Source of the DNA: Argyresthia goedartella
Lineage: Eukaryota; Arthropoda; Insecta; Lepidoptera; Argyresthiidae
Length of the DNA: 64,000 nt
Direction: 5' to 3'
Assembly: GCA_949825045.1 (NCBI GenBank)
Contig: OX463810.1
Location: 39,256,201-39,320,200 of the forward strand
Both the position numbers and the translations under genes were made by a program. The first letter of the stretch is position 1; every line of letters begins with the position of its first letter. The notes beneath the pieces were generated by a model, which worked only from the letters and a program-made list of their open reading frames with translations, was not told the origin of the DNA and ran no database searches. This document shows, in pieces, positions 1-11,245 of this stretch.

Positions 1-671
1 CAAACAAATAACGATGTAAACGATAATCTGAACTCTATCCTTGACAAAACTGATAAGTGGCTACGTGACCACAAACAAGAGATAAACTATAATAAGACAA
101 AAATAAAGGCATTTCATCCTCATCAAAACCCAGCGTTAGCATCAATTTCATATACATGTATAATGACATTAAAATAGAATCAGTTAATGAATTTACGTTT
201 CTCGGCTTGAATATTGACTACCATATTAATTGGAAAAATCTTATAAATAAACTGAAACTAAAATTATCACGTTTTGCGTATGCACTTCGGGAAGTCAAAA
301 TATCTACGGATTTAAACACCGCACGTATTACATATGCATGGTTAAGCCATGGCTTTATCCTTTGGGGAAATAGCACAGATGTACCGTCGCTTTTCGCCCT
401 TCAAAAAAGACTCATAAGGATATTGGTCAACATAAAATCGACTGATAGTTGTAAGCCTTACTTTGAAAAACATGAAATCCTTAATACCTTAACCGAACTC
501 GAACTCGAACTCGAAAATACCATGAATTCAACACCAGAGGCGACAATATACCATTCAACCGTTCGGTAAGACCTACACGAAAAAAACAAGTTAATACTAC
601 CCATTTCCAACTTAAAACTATATTCATCAGGACATTTAGTAATGTCAATAAAAATATACACAGTCAGGTCA
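1..671 (+). pseudogene. LINE reverse-transcriptase remnant (C-terminal half of ORF2), frameshifted
   Basis: This is the downstream part of a non-LTR retrotransposon polymerase, cut by the window edge. Frame 1 from base 7 reads like the segment after the catalytic FADD motif (ILDKTDKWLRDHKQEINYNK). Near base 150 the signal moves to frame 3, where FLGLNIDYHINWKNLI and the LFALQKRLIRIL motif (residues QKR) are typical of Jockey/CR1-like LINEs. From about base 557 a third frame carries a C-terminal-like segment. Two frameshifts therefore make it a pseudogene. The sequence appears to resume after the mariner at base 1955. The superfamily call is firm; the clade is uncertain. Confidence 0.8.
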
Positions 672-673
672 TA

Positions 674-1952
674 AGTTCTGTCACACAATAAAAACTTTTG
701 AATTTAGAACGCTGGCCACAAAAAAGTTTATTGAATTCGAATTTTGAATTTTTCATGAAAATAAAAATGTGTACTTTTTAGAATTTTCCTCATTTTTAAA
801 TATGGAGTGGACACTTAAAGAAGACCGTGTCGCAGTTATTGCGTTGCATCGTTGCGGTTACGCACCAATCCAGATTTTAGTCTTACTGAAAAATTTGAAT
901 ATAACCAAAAGATTCGTTTATCGTACCATAAAACGATACAATGAAGACTCTAGTGTAGATGACAGGTCAAGAAGTGGTCGCCCTCGCTCTGTTAGGACTC
1001 CAGCAGTGATAAAAGCTGTGAAGGCGCGAATTCAAAGAAATCCCAAACGTAAGCAGAAACTGTTGGCCCTTCAGATTGGGTTAAGCAGGACCATGGTGAA
1101 AAGGGTGTTAAATGAAGACTTAGGGCTTAGGGCATATCGAAGAAAAACAGGACATCGTTTGGACGCTCGTTTAATGGACCTGAGACTGAAGAGATGCCGC
1201 GCTTTGTTGAAGCGGTACGCGGGAAAAAAGCATCGGGAAATTCTTTTTTCGGATGAAAAAATTTTCACCGTGGAAGAGAGCTACAACAAACAAAATGATA
1301 AGGTGTACGCACACAGCAGTGAAGAAGCGAGCAACCGTATTCCGCGTGTCCAACGAGGTCATTTTCCATCCTCGCTCATGGTTTGGTTGGGAGTCTCTTA
1401 TTGGGGCTTAACTGAGGTACATTTTTGTGAGAAAGGCGTAAAAACGAATGCAGTTGTGTATCAAAATACAGCCCTCAAGAACCTTGTGGAACCTGTTTCT
1501 CATACCATGTTTAATAACAGGCACTGGGTATTCCAACAAGATTCTGCGTCAGCTCATAGAGCGAAAAGCACACAAGACTGGCTGGCGGCGCGTGAAATAG
1601 ACTTCATCCGGCACGAAGACTGGCCCTCCTCCAGTCCAGATTTGAGACCGTTAGATTACAAGATATGGCAACACTTGGAGGAAAAGGCCTGCTCAAAGCC
1701 TCATCCTGATTTGGAGTCACTCAAGGCATCCTTGATTAAGGCAGCCGCCGATATTGACATGGACCTCGTTCGTGCTGCGATAGACGACTGGCCGCGCAGA
1801 ATAAAGGCCTGTATTCAAAATCGCGGGGGTCATTTTGAATAAACTTTATTACCATAAGAATCTATGTTTTATTAAGTTCATTTTGCTATATAAATGTTTA
1901 CATAAATAATAAACATGTCTAAATTATTTCATATTGCACATGTGACAGAACT
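674..1952 (+). mobile_element. Tc1/mariner-superfamily element, DD37D (maT-like), with TA duplication
   Basis: The element is bounded by inverted AGTTCTGTCACA ends (674-685 and 1941-1952) and flanked on both sides by TA (672-673 and 1953-1954), the target site of this superfamily. The inverted match continues into the flanks as TCATA/TATGA, so the exact ends could lie a few bases further out. Length is 1,279 bp, normal for a complete mariner. It carries one open transposase gene and seems to sit inside a LINE remnant. Confidence 0.88.
802..1842 (+). CDS. mariner-like transposase, DD37D type
   Basis: The DDE/D transposase cuts and pastes the surrounding element in the nucleus. The ATG at 802 gives 346 residues, the usual length; a longer in-frame reading has no ATG upstream of it. 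The N-terminal third is a paired helix-turn-helix region (start MEWTLKEDRVAVIALHRCG) with a GRPRS linker. The catalytic triad is D151 (LFSDEKIF), D247 (WVFQQDSASAHRA) and D285 (SPDLRPLDY), with 37 residues between the last two, matching the DD37D/maT group known from moths and nematodes. The usual SPDLNPLDY is SPDLRPLDY here. The frame is open throughout, so the copy may be recent; activity cannot be judged from sequence. Confidence 0.9.
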   Translation: MEWTLKEDRVAVIALHRCGYAPIQILVLLKNLNITKRFVYRTIKRYNEDSSVDDRSRSGRPRSVRTPAVIKAVKARIQRNPKRKQKLLALQIGLSRTMVKRVLNEDLGLRAYRRKTGHRLDARLMDLRLKRCRALLKRYAGKKHREILFSDEKIFTVEESYNKQNDKVYAHSSEEASNRIPRVQRGHFPSSLMVWLGVSYWGLTEVHFCEKGVKTNAVVYQNTALKNLVEPVSHTMFNNRHWVFQQDSASAHRAKSTQDWLAAREIDFIRHEDWPSSSPDLRPLDYKIWQHLEEKACSKPHPDLESLKASLIKAAADIDMDLVRAAIDDWPRRIKACIQNRGGHFE

Positions 1953-1954
1953 TA

Positions 1955-2030
1955 TGAATTATGTATAATAATTTGCCAGAAACTTTATTAAATTAACTGA
2001 AAGATAATATATTTATAAATGAAAAATTAA
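1955..2030 (+). pseudogene. Probable continuation of the LINE remnant after the mariner
   Basis: Immediately after the second TA, bases 1964-1996 read YNNLPETLLN then a stop. This resembles the YNxLP motif near the C-terminus of many LINE polymerases. If the mariner is removed, this frame lines up with the last frame of the remnant at 557-671, with one TGA at the junction. The match is short, so the nesting is inferred. Confidence 0.5.
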
Positions 2031-2836
2031 AATAGACAATAAATTAATTTCTAGGATAATTTTTCATGACCGATATTTAATTTCCACTAATTTTTAATAA
2101 ACATTATACTTAATTATAAATAAACAAACTTTGTTTCCCTTTCTTCTATTGCAATGTCTTTTTTTACAAGGTCCATAAATAACACATGTATCCTCATAAC
2201 ATCCTAAGGAACATCAATTTTATGGAATGCAATAAATATATTGAGTATTGTCTCTTATAATTTCTGATGTTTCCTTACTAACCCATTTGGATTGATTACC
2301 CTGTATTGTGTGACTGTTTTTCATCCCAAACAAACAAAATTAAATAACAAATAAAATAAAATGCAGACATTCAACAATACTGTATACATGCATACTATTG
2401 GATTGTAAGGCACTGTCCCCACCCACCAACAGAGGTTGGTTTAATTATTATTAGGACATCCCATAAAATATTTTCAATCCAAACATCGATGGGTTTAGAA
2501 AATAATGTAACACACGGCTATACAAAATAATTCAAAGAGAGCGCGCTGTTCTTTACGAAAGATTTAACATTGAAATGGAATACATTGTTTTTCCAATAAA
2601 ATACTATTGCATTTAAACCACATATCTATGGCGGATGACGTCATAATAAAAGAACATCACATAATCAAGATCTTTTAACTGAGATACATTTAAAATCTGA
2701 TGGTTGGTGATAACGATCTTTTGCATGGTTGATTAAGAGCTGCTAGGGAGTAGCTAGACTTTATACTATATATTCTAGGGCCTAGCTCTGAATGTTGCTT
2801 GGCTATGTTATTCAATAGTTGCTTATGGAGCATATA
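2031..2836. other. AT-rich intergenic stretch, nothing recognised
   Basis: No coding signal, RNA gene or repeat with a second copy was recognised here. Confidence 0.6.
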
Positions 2837-3064
2837 CAGTCAGCATCAGGTATATATGAACACGCAAGCTACTCCAATATATCTACACACCTAAACAACC
2901 AGAAATATCTACATAACCAAACTGTCAATATTGTGTCAACAGCTCTGTGCCAGTATGCATGCTGAGATTACTTTGACACTTTCACTGTGTAGATGTTTAT
3001 GATTATTTGTTAATGTCAATCTATTTGAGTAGCTTGGGTGCTCACATATATCTGATGCTGACTG
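2837..3064 (+). mobile_element. MITE, family M1 (copy 1)
   Basis: This is a 228-bp element with ends CAGTCAGCATCAG...CTGATGCTGACTG, flanked by TA at 2835-2836 and 3065-3066. The inverted arms extend inward about 70 bases, including ACTTTCACTGTGTAGAT near the centre. A second copy lies at 18723-18953. There is no coding capacity; TA flanks suggest mobilisation by a Tc1/mariner-type transposase. Confidence 0.85.
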
Positions 3065-4660
3065 TACTAGGTCTATTTATCCGACTACAACGTTCCGTTT
3101 TTCCAATCCACATTCAAACTAGCTGCTGCAAAAATACGGCATGTGCAAACTGTTAAATTCGGGCGATGTATGTACGCTGTAGTTTTTAATGTTTTACCGC
3201 GCACGCCCCGGCCCATGGAGCAGATAGTAAAATTTACGACACAGGACGAGAGACACAAAACTACTCTAGTCGGACGTAAAATGGTATTTGTGTGCTGTAA
3301 AAGCAATGTCACCTGTTAACTACAGTTACTGCCCCTGTGTTGATATTTGGATTAGAAGATCCCAGTATGAGTATGCCTCATTTGTCAGCGGTAACGATAA
3401 TGTATTGTCATCGTAAAATCATATCATTGGTTTTCATTCGAAGATCTGAGGCCATGTCTTGTTCTGTTACTCGGTATATGCAAATAACTGTGTCGTTCCT
3501 TTATACTAATACTCCGATTATAATCGATTAAGATGAATACGTTCCTTTACAATTCCCCTAATCCCACCCACAACCGACCACCTAATATGTTAGGGTCCTA
3601 AAGTTTGGCATAGATGTTTCGTTCCATTACACTCCGGTACATGTTGCTTCGTCGATATCTGAAACTTGTATAATCTGCATTGTGTTCTAATGGCCCAATT
3701 CTGCTGGCACAATGACCGCTCTGTAGCAATAACGGGATGGCGACGATCATCTTTAGCTATCTATTTATTTTTAGGTTATTAGTGGAAGTAATTAAGGTCA
3801 ATCAACCAAAGAGAGAGGATCACAAAAACATCAGAAAAAAAACTAAAGTTGACAGTGGTCGTCGCGTCTCTGTCTACCGGATAGTTTAAACTTTGCAGAA
3901 TTTAAATATTTAGTTAATATACATTGATTATCTTTGTTTCTATCTGCCTCTGCTAGCTCCTTAGCTATTATCGTTTTAACATCTTGCCGTTCCTTCTCAT
4001 TTCACCTCCGCCATCTTGCTTATATTCCTGATTTCCGAGCTTTCCATCTATATCTGTTTCCTCTACTTTTTCCTTTTCCGCCATTAATTAAACCCTAGTC
4101 AAAATTCGATTAAAGACACGACTCAGCCCTAAATGTGACTTTAAGACCAATCTGCCGAAACAGTGAGAAATAGGAGCATAACCCACGAAACGCTACCCGG
4201 GATTTAATTTGTCGCGTATTTACATAATAAATGAACGCGCCTCAGCTAGGCCTGTAATCTGTTAAACCGTTTTATCCGTCATTTAGAGCGAGGCTTGATT
4301 CCCGATAAGGATCCATTTGCATATAACATTAATCCTTTGAATAACAACCTTTTGTGGGGGGAAATATCAATTTTCGGGCAATGACGACGCGAGAAGAGGT
4401 CTTTGGAAGTTGGTAGCTCATAACAAATCAAATGCGTCACTTCTTCATGTTATTATATATCAGTGACCTCAGCTCTATAGTGCTTTTAAAATTGTCATAA
4501 CACAGCGTCACAACTAATCCCATAGGGAGTGGCAGATCCAAATCAAATTTAATCAAAACTCAATTTTTGGAGACGGGGGCTAGACCATTGCCGTAGCTAT
4601 GGAAATGGGAATTTTATACTTCTACAGGTTGACATTTATGATATGAATGATAGTATACAT
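3065..4660. other. Intergenic, nothing recognised
   Basis: There are no convincing genes or repeats. Short open stretches at 3085-3312 and 3337-3531 show no family resemblance. Confidence 0.55.
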
Positions 4661-4820
4661 TATTATGAACAACTTTTCCCAAGAAACATATGGCCTCAAG
4701 CGAAAAAAAATGTGGGTCTCCCATTGTAACTTGTAATCAGCTGATCGGGTCAATGTATTGAAGGACGTTTTTTTTCATTTGAGACCAAATGTTTATGAGG
4801 GAAAGTTATTCATATGAACG
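4661..4820. repeat. Foldback element with about 50-bp imperfect inverted arms
   Basis: Bases 4661-4710 are an imperfect inverted copy of 4768-4820; both arms meet the centre at runs of eight A or T. The arms share blocks such as TATGAAC, AACTTT, AAACAT and TGGTCTCAA-like sequence. The centre contains CAGCTGATC. It is probably an old MITE; no second copy was seen in the window. Confidence 0.6.
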
Positions 4821-5304
4821 GGTACTAACACTCCCCAAAATATGGTCGCTAATTAAATGTCACCTGTATAAGAAAAACAAACCAGAACCGCCCCATAATT
4901 CTGATTCAACCCAAGATTCCCCGAGGCTCGAATCCAACCCCCGTATAATGGCGTCAGAGTGACAAATGTGAGACGTCGACTATTAGATGTTAAACACGAT
5001 TGATCGGCCAGTGACCGTTTCTCTCCACTCATAAATTTTACGAACTACCCCCTTTTACCCCTCTTTGGCCCCCGCGACCTCTGGCAAGGGCAGTTCTGAG
5101 TACGTCCTCTGTCGTTTGAAGTTGTAAGAATAAATAAAAAAATACTTTTGACACAGAGATCTGAGCGTAATTCTTAGGTTGTTGTTCGTGTTGCGTCCTA
5201 TTGTTGTTTTCTGTTGCTGTGCTATTTCAAATTGAGGACGAAAAATGCGAAATACAATGCATTATCACACAATGACTTTAATTTAAACAAAGTTTCATTA
5301 GTTG
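4821..5304. other. Intergenic, nothing firm
   Basis: A possible decayed SINE B-box in reverse orientation lies near 4915-4945, but it is too weak to call. Confidence 0.45.
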
Positions 5305-5960
5305 ACCGATCGAGCGGGAAACGCGAAGCGTCTCCCTTTAGCTCGGGCAAAAATGCTTTCGTATAATCGGATTTCCGGCTGTTTTCTCTACAGGTCGCAT
5401 TTCTTAGCCGATTCTCGTGAAATTTTGTGACAAGTCACTGCAGTCTCAACAAAGGTAACGAGCGCTGTACGACCGACCGACAACTTTGAAAAATAGAAGA
5501 ATTTGTGATATTTTTCGTACCCTCTCAGACTTGTTGTTTGTTGAATGCAACCCTTTTGTTTAGGCAAAGTTATCTTACAGTTCAACCGACATCCGTCGTA
5601 CAGCGTATGTCTTTTTTTGTCGATTCAGTTTTTGTATATATTTTTTCAAAATGGCGGATATATGGGGTTGATAATGTAAAAAAATATTATTTGATTTGAT
5701 TTGATTGAATTTGATAACTAATGATTTGTGGAGACCATGAGAGTGGCAAAGGCTATATATATTTAGTTTATGTCAATAGTTTGGATTTGAGATCGCAAAA
5801 TGTAATTTAAAAAGTTATTGACTACTTTCATAGGTACGAAACCATGTGCATACATAAGTTTGTATGTGGTTTTGAAAGAAAACGCAGACGGGTTATTTAT
5901 TTTTATTGGTTTTTATAATAACTCCACATGTACATCCCATAAACTTGACGGGTTGAAAAA
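5305..5960 (+). repeat. Dispersed repeat, family R2 (copy 1, longest)
   Basis: It begins at GACCGATCGAGCGGG and includes a conserved ACAGGTCGCATTTCT block, GTCGATTCAG, TCAAAATGGCGG and a later block around CATAAGTTTGTATGTGGT. The same order of blocks, inverted, is seen at 45781-46112. Shorter copies are at 29189-29300 and 55200-55330. The last block is shared with family R1. Mechanism unknown; no coding frame seen. Confidence 0.65.
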
Positions 5961-6548
5961 TAATTTAAAAAAAACCTATTTCTGCCGCGAGGTCTACAGC
6001 TCACAGTGCCACTAGTTTTATTTAGTATTAAAAGTTTAAAAAACGTTTTGAACCAATATGGAATGGTCCATCAATCCAAGATGTTTCGGGTCACTGGCCT
6101 TGGTGGAGATGCAACTTTTAAAGGTCTTTTCAGACGACACTCCGCCATCCTGTTATATTTGCTGAAATTGTTATTAAGTATTCGTATAGCCCATGATGTT
6201 GGTACTATATAGGCTTGTAATAAAGACGGATGAAAACTGAAAAAAACTACAATTCAACTTCTGTAGACTTTTTTGGTTTCATGAAAATAATAAATATACC
6301 AGCGGAAGCCTCAAAACGCTCAAACTTTCATTTTATTTAACATAATGTTTTTTCCCACCAGACAGGGGCGGATTCAACCGAACTATCGTTCGATTGTGTG
6401 AATTTATTTCATTGTTTGCTCCCGGAATTATTCTCACAGTAACTCAATGAAACTGAGCCTCTTCCTGATCCACCACCAGTGTTAAAAATTGTGTTTAAAA
6501 ATTGTTTTAGTTGTATTGTACATGTTGTCAGAATGAAACAAAATAAAC
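5961..6548. other. Intergenic, nothing recognised
   Basis: AT-rich sequence without recognisable coding or repeat signal. Confidence 0.5.
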
Positions 6549-6690
6549 TCACGCCTTTAATTACCCTTACGGGGTGGCAGAGGCGCAATATAAAAAAAAA
6601 CTCTATTTTGCTTGACAGGGGGCTAGCGCAACGCCGCATCTCCATAGATGGATGGATGTTTTCCATCACCGTTAGAAGGTCACGTCACCG
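6549..6690 (-). repeat. R4 repeat (LINE-tail-like), copy 1
   Basis: Read on the minus strand it contains GATGGAAAACAT, GCTAGCCCCCTGTCA, CAAAATAGAG and GCCTCTGCCACCCCGTA. The same blocks occur in order at 62690-62815, where the copy ends in an ATGTT-type tail. That suggests 3' ends of a LINE, but no polymerase is attached here. Confidence 0.6.
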
Positions 6691-6811
6691 TTTTTTTCAT
6701 TTGGAATGTACCTATTTCTACAAGCAGGCTACTAGTACGCTGTTGAGGTGATTGCTATGCCTTGCTTTAATATGAGGAATAATAAAACGGGCAATTAAAA
6801 AAAGGGAAATA

Positions 6812-7007
6812 TTAAAAATACTGATTTGCACAGCAAATATCATTGCAAAATGCTGCGGTAGCTTAGGTGAAGGGTAAAGAGGGTGAGCAAAGCGAGCCCC
6901 CTTTATCCTTCGAGTTAGTTGGAACATGTAAGAACAACAAAAAATGTTTAAAACATAAAAAGTGTTTTTGTTGATCTTTTTTTGCTGTGCAAATCAGCAT
7001 TTTTGAA
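6812..7007 (+). mobile_element. MITE of group M2 with 25-bp TIRs (copy 1)
   Basis: The outer inverted repeats contain ACTGATTTGCACAGCAAA (left, 6812-6837) and the complementary TTTGCTGTGCAAATCAG (right, 6981-7007). Inside lies the M2 hairpin module (6852-6936): GCGGTAGCTTAGGTG, a stem AAGGGTAAA/TTTATCCTT around AGCAAAGCGAG, then a conserved ACATGTAAGAACAAC. An inverted copy with the same ends is at 30157-30380. Confidence 0.8.
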
Positions 7008-7129
7008 GAAATACTAGCCATAAAAAAAATATTGAGCGAATAAATGATATTGAACAGCGGAATCATCTGAAATTAGCAAAAATATTACTAAATTGCGCGA
7101 CAAAATTGTCGAATTGCGTGAAAAAAATG

Positions 7130-7280
7130 CTGCATGGTTTAGCCAACTTATTGGCTTGCAACATAAAGGTTGTCTGGGTAAGGTTGGGTCATCAGGATAG
7201 GCGAATGATAAAGGGGTAAGCGAAGCGAAGCACCCTCTATCATTCTTGTTAGGTTGAACATGTAAGAACAACGAAATCCA
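7130..7280 (+). repeat. M2 hairpin module, alternative stem
   Basis: The conserved loop AGCGAAGCGAAGC and the flank GTTAGGTTGAACATG match the M2 module. The stem is different: GAATGATA at 7203-7210 pairs with TATCATTC at 7238-7245. Terminal repeats like those at 6812 were not found, so this may be a decayed or different carrier element. Confidence 0.7.
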
Positions 7281-7893
7281 ACGCTCGTTTTGTATTTTAT
7301 GGCACTCGAATTAAGTTTTTCAGGTTGCTGTATATCAGATTTCTAGTCGTGCAATTCAGTAATTTTGATAGACAAAATCAGTAATTCCAGTTGCTCGTTT
7401 CTCCCGTAATTCAGTGACTTTGTTAGGAAAAATCTGTATTTCAGTCAATCAAAACTTTAATATCATCAATTTTAGAAGTAGGTTTATCTCCCCGGAGTAT
7501 TATGTCCATAAAATACTATTGCTGTTGGTCACATAAGCCCGAGTTTACGGCGGACAGCAATTCAGCTCTTTATTATGTTAGGAATTACTTTGTTACTACC
7601 AGTTTATGGCTTCTTTACTTGAGTTTAGGAGTAAATAAGTAATATCAATTCTTTAGTAACTACAAAACATTCTACTCTTAGGTTCTAAATACTTGAATAC
7701 TAATAAATACTAAACGAGAGAGCGAGGTCTCATTTTAATATCATGGGATAGGTATCACAGCATCGTAGGATAGGATACTCGAAGCAGTTTAAAATATTCC
7801 AAAAGGAAAAAACAACAAAGGAACTTATGACTAATAAACAATTAATAGTTTATAATAATAAGTAATTGTTTTATTGATACCGTACATTAAAAA
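7281..7893. other. Intergenic, nothing recognised
   Basis: AT-rich sequence; no repeat copy or coding signal recognised. Confidence 0.5.
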
Positions 7894-8260
7894 AATGGTC
7901 AAGTGCGAGTCGAACTCGCGCACGAAGAGTTCCGTACCACCGTATATGGTAGGGATGGTGTAGAGTGAATAGTTTAGATTTTACAAAGCAAAATGTTGTT
8001 GACAAAGTTATTGGTGCGGCTACTTTCACACTACATGGAAGTAACCAGGTGCATTCATAAATTTGTATATGGTACTCTTAGAATTGTTGTATGAAGCCCC
8101 CTTCAATATTTATTTGATGAAAATTGTTTTTTGAAAATTTTGTGAAAATTTCATCACTCTAACTATCACAGATGCAGCCTGGTGACAGACGGACGGACGG
8201 ACGGACAGCGGAGGCTTAGTAATAGGGTCCCGTTCGGCACCCTTCGGGTACGGAATCCTA
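7894..8260 (+). repeat. R1 repeat, Helitron-like ends (copy 1)
   Basis: The left end is TCAAGTGCGAGTCGAACTCG, which forms a hairpin, followed by CGCACGAAGAGTTCCGTACC. The right end carries GACGGACGGACAGCGGAGG, AGGGTCCCGTT, a CACCC-TTC-GGGTA hairpin and terminal CTAG. A 5' TC and a 3' CTRR preceded by a short hairpin are hallmarks of Helitrons, so a non-autonomous Helitron is plausible. No Rep/helicase sequence is present. Confidence 0.7.
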
Positions 8261-9438
8261 GAAAGATGACACGCTGAAGTCCAAACCCTTCATAATATCC
8301 ACTTTTCTCATAACTGCCCAAAAACCGGCCAAGGTGATAGTAGCCCTTCGCCATAACGTCTTAACGTAGGAAATGACACGTCTGGTAGGCTGTAAGAAGT
8401 ACTTGTATAAAGGACGCATGCCACCATCAAGGTGTGAGGGGAAAACTCGAGATTGTTTGCCGGATACCTTTCAAAATGGCTGCCGTGGCGGTCAGTGGTA
8501 TAACGGCTGTAATGAAGCGCGATAAATCTAAGGAGTTGGAAGGCACATCTATATATTACTACTCTGTGGCCAACACCTTGATGTATGTGGTGCAATCATA
8601 GTACTAACTTGAGAGGAATAGGTGGTAGGTATCTTTGTGTTGCTTTATCTATTGTTTCAGTGGATTGTACAACATCCATGGAAGTTGCAAAGTCATTTTG
8701 CTTTGTTTTTTTAGGGGTTTGCTTCTTCCGCTATTGGTTAGCTATAGTGTCACTAGTGACAAAGACATCCGACAAAAGAAAACTGGGAGGGATAAGAATA
8801 ATTTTTGAACTAAAAGTAATAGGCATGCTTTTTTTTAATTTCACGCGCACACAAGCATACTCATCGGCCGCTTTGTAAATACTGAAAAGGCAGAAGCTTA
8901 TACTACCAACCTATCGAAATACCTATGCATAAAAAATATTGAAGACAATATGATTAAAATATAGCTCTTGCATTTCTTCTATTATTCGTTCTGAAAGCTC
9001 TCGGAAATGAAAGAGAGTAGAGCTTTTAAGCTCGCAACATCCGGTCGGCTACGGTGCCTGTGCTATAAAGGCAACACGTGCAACTTTTAGTACTTTTTTT
9101 CGCTCTTTGAATACCTTTGTCCCCTGATGTACAGTTGTTGGTGCTTTTCGACCTACTTTAAAAAAGTTACTTGCAAAGGTGGGAAACATCTGAGTGAAAA
9201 CTATACAGTAGTAAAGCTTCTTTCGGTTCCTACATTTAATGTAACTTGTGCAGGGTGAGGTTTTTCATGTGTATTTGAATTTAGAACCTCCTTTAAATGT
9301 ACATAAGATAAACGACTGTCCCATTGGTACATGGTCAGATCCGAAATCGAACCCGTACTCCTCTATAACTGAAATGTACCTACATATGTATCATGAACAG
9401 CAAATGTGGAGACCCTCTGTAAGGGTTCTTTCCCCATG
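8261..9438. other. Intergenic, nothing firm
   Basis: Open stretches of 95 residues on each strand (8308-8595 and 8585-8878) show no recognisable domain and no second copy. No RNA gene was seen. Confidence 0.5.
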
Positions 9439-9675
9439 ATAATAATAATAATAATACCTTGGACACTATTTACACACATTGATCTAGCCCCAGACTAGGA
9501 TTCCCTGTATCTTGGGTACTAGACAACGATACACGTACTTATATAGATAAAATTTTTACTTAGATAGATAAACAACCATGACTAGGGTACAAACGTCCGT
9601 TCTCCATCCGACTCGAACCCGGGACCCTTGGCTTCGTAGGCAGGGTCACTGCCGACTCGGCAATCCGTGCAGCCC
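9439..9675 (-). mobile_element. SINE-A, tRNA-derived (copy 1)
   Basis: Read on the minus strand it has a tRNA-like head with an A-box GCCGAGTCGG and a B-box region around CGGGTTCGAGTC, then a conserved body with TGGTTGTTTATCTATCTAAG and ACTAGTCCAAGGT-like 3' sequence, ending in an (ATT)n tail. Six copies occur in the window. It needs a LINE partner for movement and is transcribed by RNA polymerase III. Confidence 0.85.
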
Positions 9676-10709
9676 TACACTTAAAAGTCATGAAACAAAT
9701 GGTTTTTGAAATTCGACAAAAAGTTTAACAAAAGCAAGGGTTTACCGCCACATGCTAGCTGCAAGGGAAATAAGTTTTAAAGGAGTCACAGCTGCCACTG
9801 ATAGTACAAATCCTTTGTTTACTGAGAGTGGTGACTCATTGACTTCGCAATGGAAAAGGATGACACACGACCTTGGAAAATGCAACCGAACATAGAGTAC
9901 CTACATACTTGCCACGAACTACACCACATATCAACTTAGTAAATTTTATATCTGTTTCCCAGAGGTGGACAAAAGTAAGTGCCATTATAAAAATATTTTC
10001 GTGATGTACCCCATCTGAGCAGGGGCTCAATTCTCTTGTAGAAAACGCTTAGCGATAGCATATCGATTGGTCCGATGGGCGCGAAATGCCGTAGATGGCA
10101 GTCAGCCTCCAACAGCGACTACCCAAATACGGCATTTTGCGTTTTACATATCAGAATAGGACTCCAGGGTTTCATAAAAGTAAAACTAAAACTGCAAAAC
10201 TGAGTATCGCACTTTTAAAATTGCAGTACCTTTTTAAGCACACAAGATATACTTTCAAAATGAAAAGGACTCGAAAAAAAGTTTAATTTTGTACTATCGT
10301 TTCAACGAAATCGATAAAATTTGCTATACTCGTCATTTTATTTTAAATCTCTAACTTCTATAGTTAAGAAAAATGAAATTTCCAAAGTGTAGTACTTACT
10401 TTTGCAAGCCAGTGTAATTCAAATTCTAAATAATAATAATGATTGCAATAAATTACGTGCACATTTGAGGTACGAAGTAATTTCATCATACTATAACGAT
10501 GATCGGTATTCACAAATATAATCTCCATTTTCCTTCTCAGCATTATGTTTAATATCAATGAGGGCTGCATCAGTGATTCAGGTCTCGCCACAACATTTAC
10601 TGAAGGACGGCGGCGCCGGGAATCTGAGGCGTCGGAGATTTACATTTAACATCTAACAGATTGTCGCCTCAAAGTTAAAGGGCATTTCACATTTCTAAAA
10701 CATAGACCG
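9676..10709. other. Intergenic, nothing recognised
   Basis: No family resemblance was found. Small open stretches are of chance length for this base composition. Confidence 0.5.
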
Positions 10710-10817
10710 GGTTACTACAAAAAATTTTACACATAGTTTAACCTCAAAACAAACTTCAATCCTATACATTTTTGTCTTTAAACAAGTGTTGAAAACGATT
10801 TTTTTTTGTAAGACCTA
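10710..10817 (+). mobile_element. MITE, family M4 (copy 1)
   Basis: A short element, about 110 bp, with inverted ends of the type TTACNACAAAAAA. The body shares GTTTAACCTCAAAACAAAC and TTTAAACAAGTGTTGAA with copies at 21221-21335, 40572-40710 (inverted) and 55744-55857. Confidence 0.7.
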
Positions 10818-10847
10818 AACATTTTAGTCGTAAACATAATAATATAA

Positions 10848-11060
10848 TAATTATACCTTGGACACTATTTACACACACTGATCTAGTCTCAATAGGATTC
10901 CCTGTATCTTGGGTACTAGATAACGATACTCATACTTATATAGATAAATATTATACTTAGATAAATAAACAACCACGACTAGGTTAAAAACATCCGTTCT
11001 CATCAAACAAATATTTGCCCCCACCGGGGCAGGGTCACTGCCGACTCAGCCATTCGGGTC
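10848..11060 (-). mobile_element. SINE-A copy 2, missing the B-box region
   Basis: The body and AAT-rich tail match other SINE-A copies, but the head is internally deleted: sequence from the B-box region through GCTTCGTAG is absent and CCCCACCGGGG joins directly to CAGGGTCACTGCCGACTC. Its head end abuts a SINE-B copy. Confidence 0.8.
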
Positions 11061-11245
11061 ATTTACATTTACATAAAAGCACATATATTGCTTCTGACCC
11101 TAGGATTCCCTGTGTTGTAGGAACCAGAAACAGCTACAAAGACATTCGAGACCTGGGAATTATTATATTCTTCCTCCCCAGTAGGTATTTGAACCCAAGA
11201 CCTCTCGCTTGGCAAGCAGAGCCACGACCGTAACGCCACAGTGGG
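11061..11245 (-). mobile_element. SINE-B, tRNA-derived (copy 1)
   Basis: On the minus strand a tRNA-like head with GGTCTTGGGTTCAAATACC (B-box) is followed by a body containing TTCTGGTTCCTACAACACAG and AATCCTAGGGTCAGAAGCAA. Other copies are at 26446-26605, 44575-44765 and 63370-63550. Confidence 0.8.

Noticed and set aside
8308..8878. Overlapping 95- and 97-codon open frames on opposite strands
   Set aside because: No recognisable motif, no second copy and no splice context; length is not exceptional over 64 kb.
9330..9360. SINE head in reverse orientation (ATCGAACCCGTACTCC)
   Set aside because: A B-box-like string only; surrounding sequence does not match SINE-A or SINE-B.
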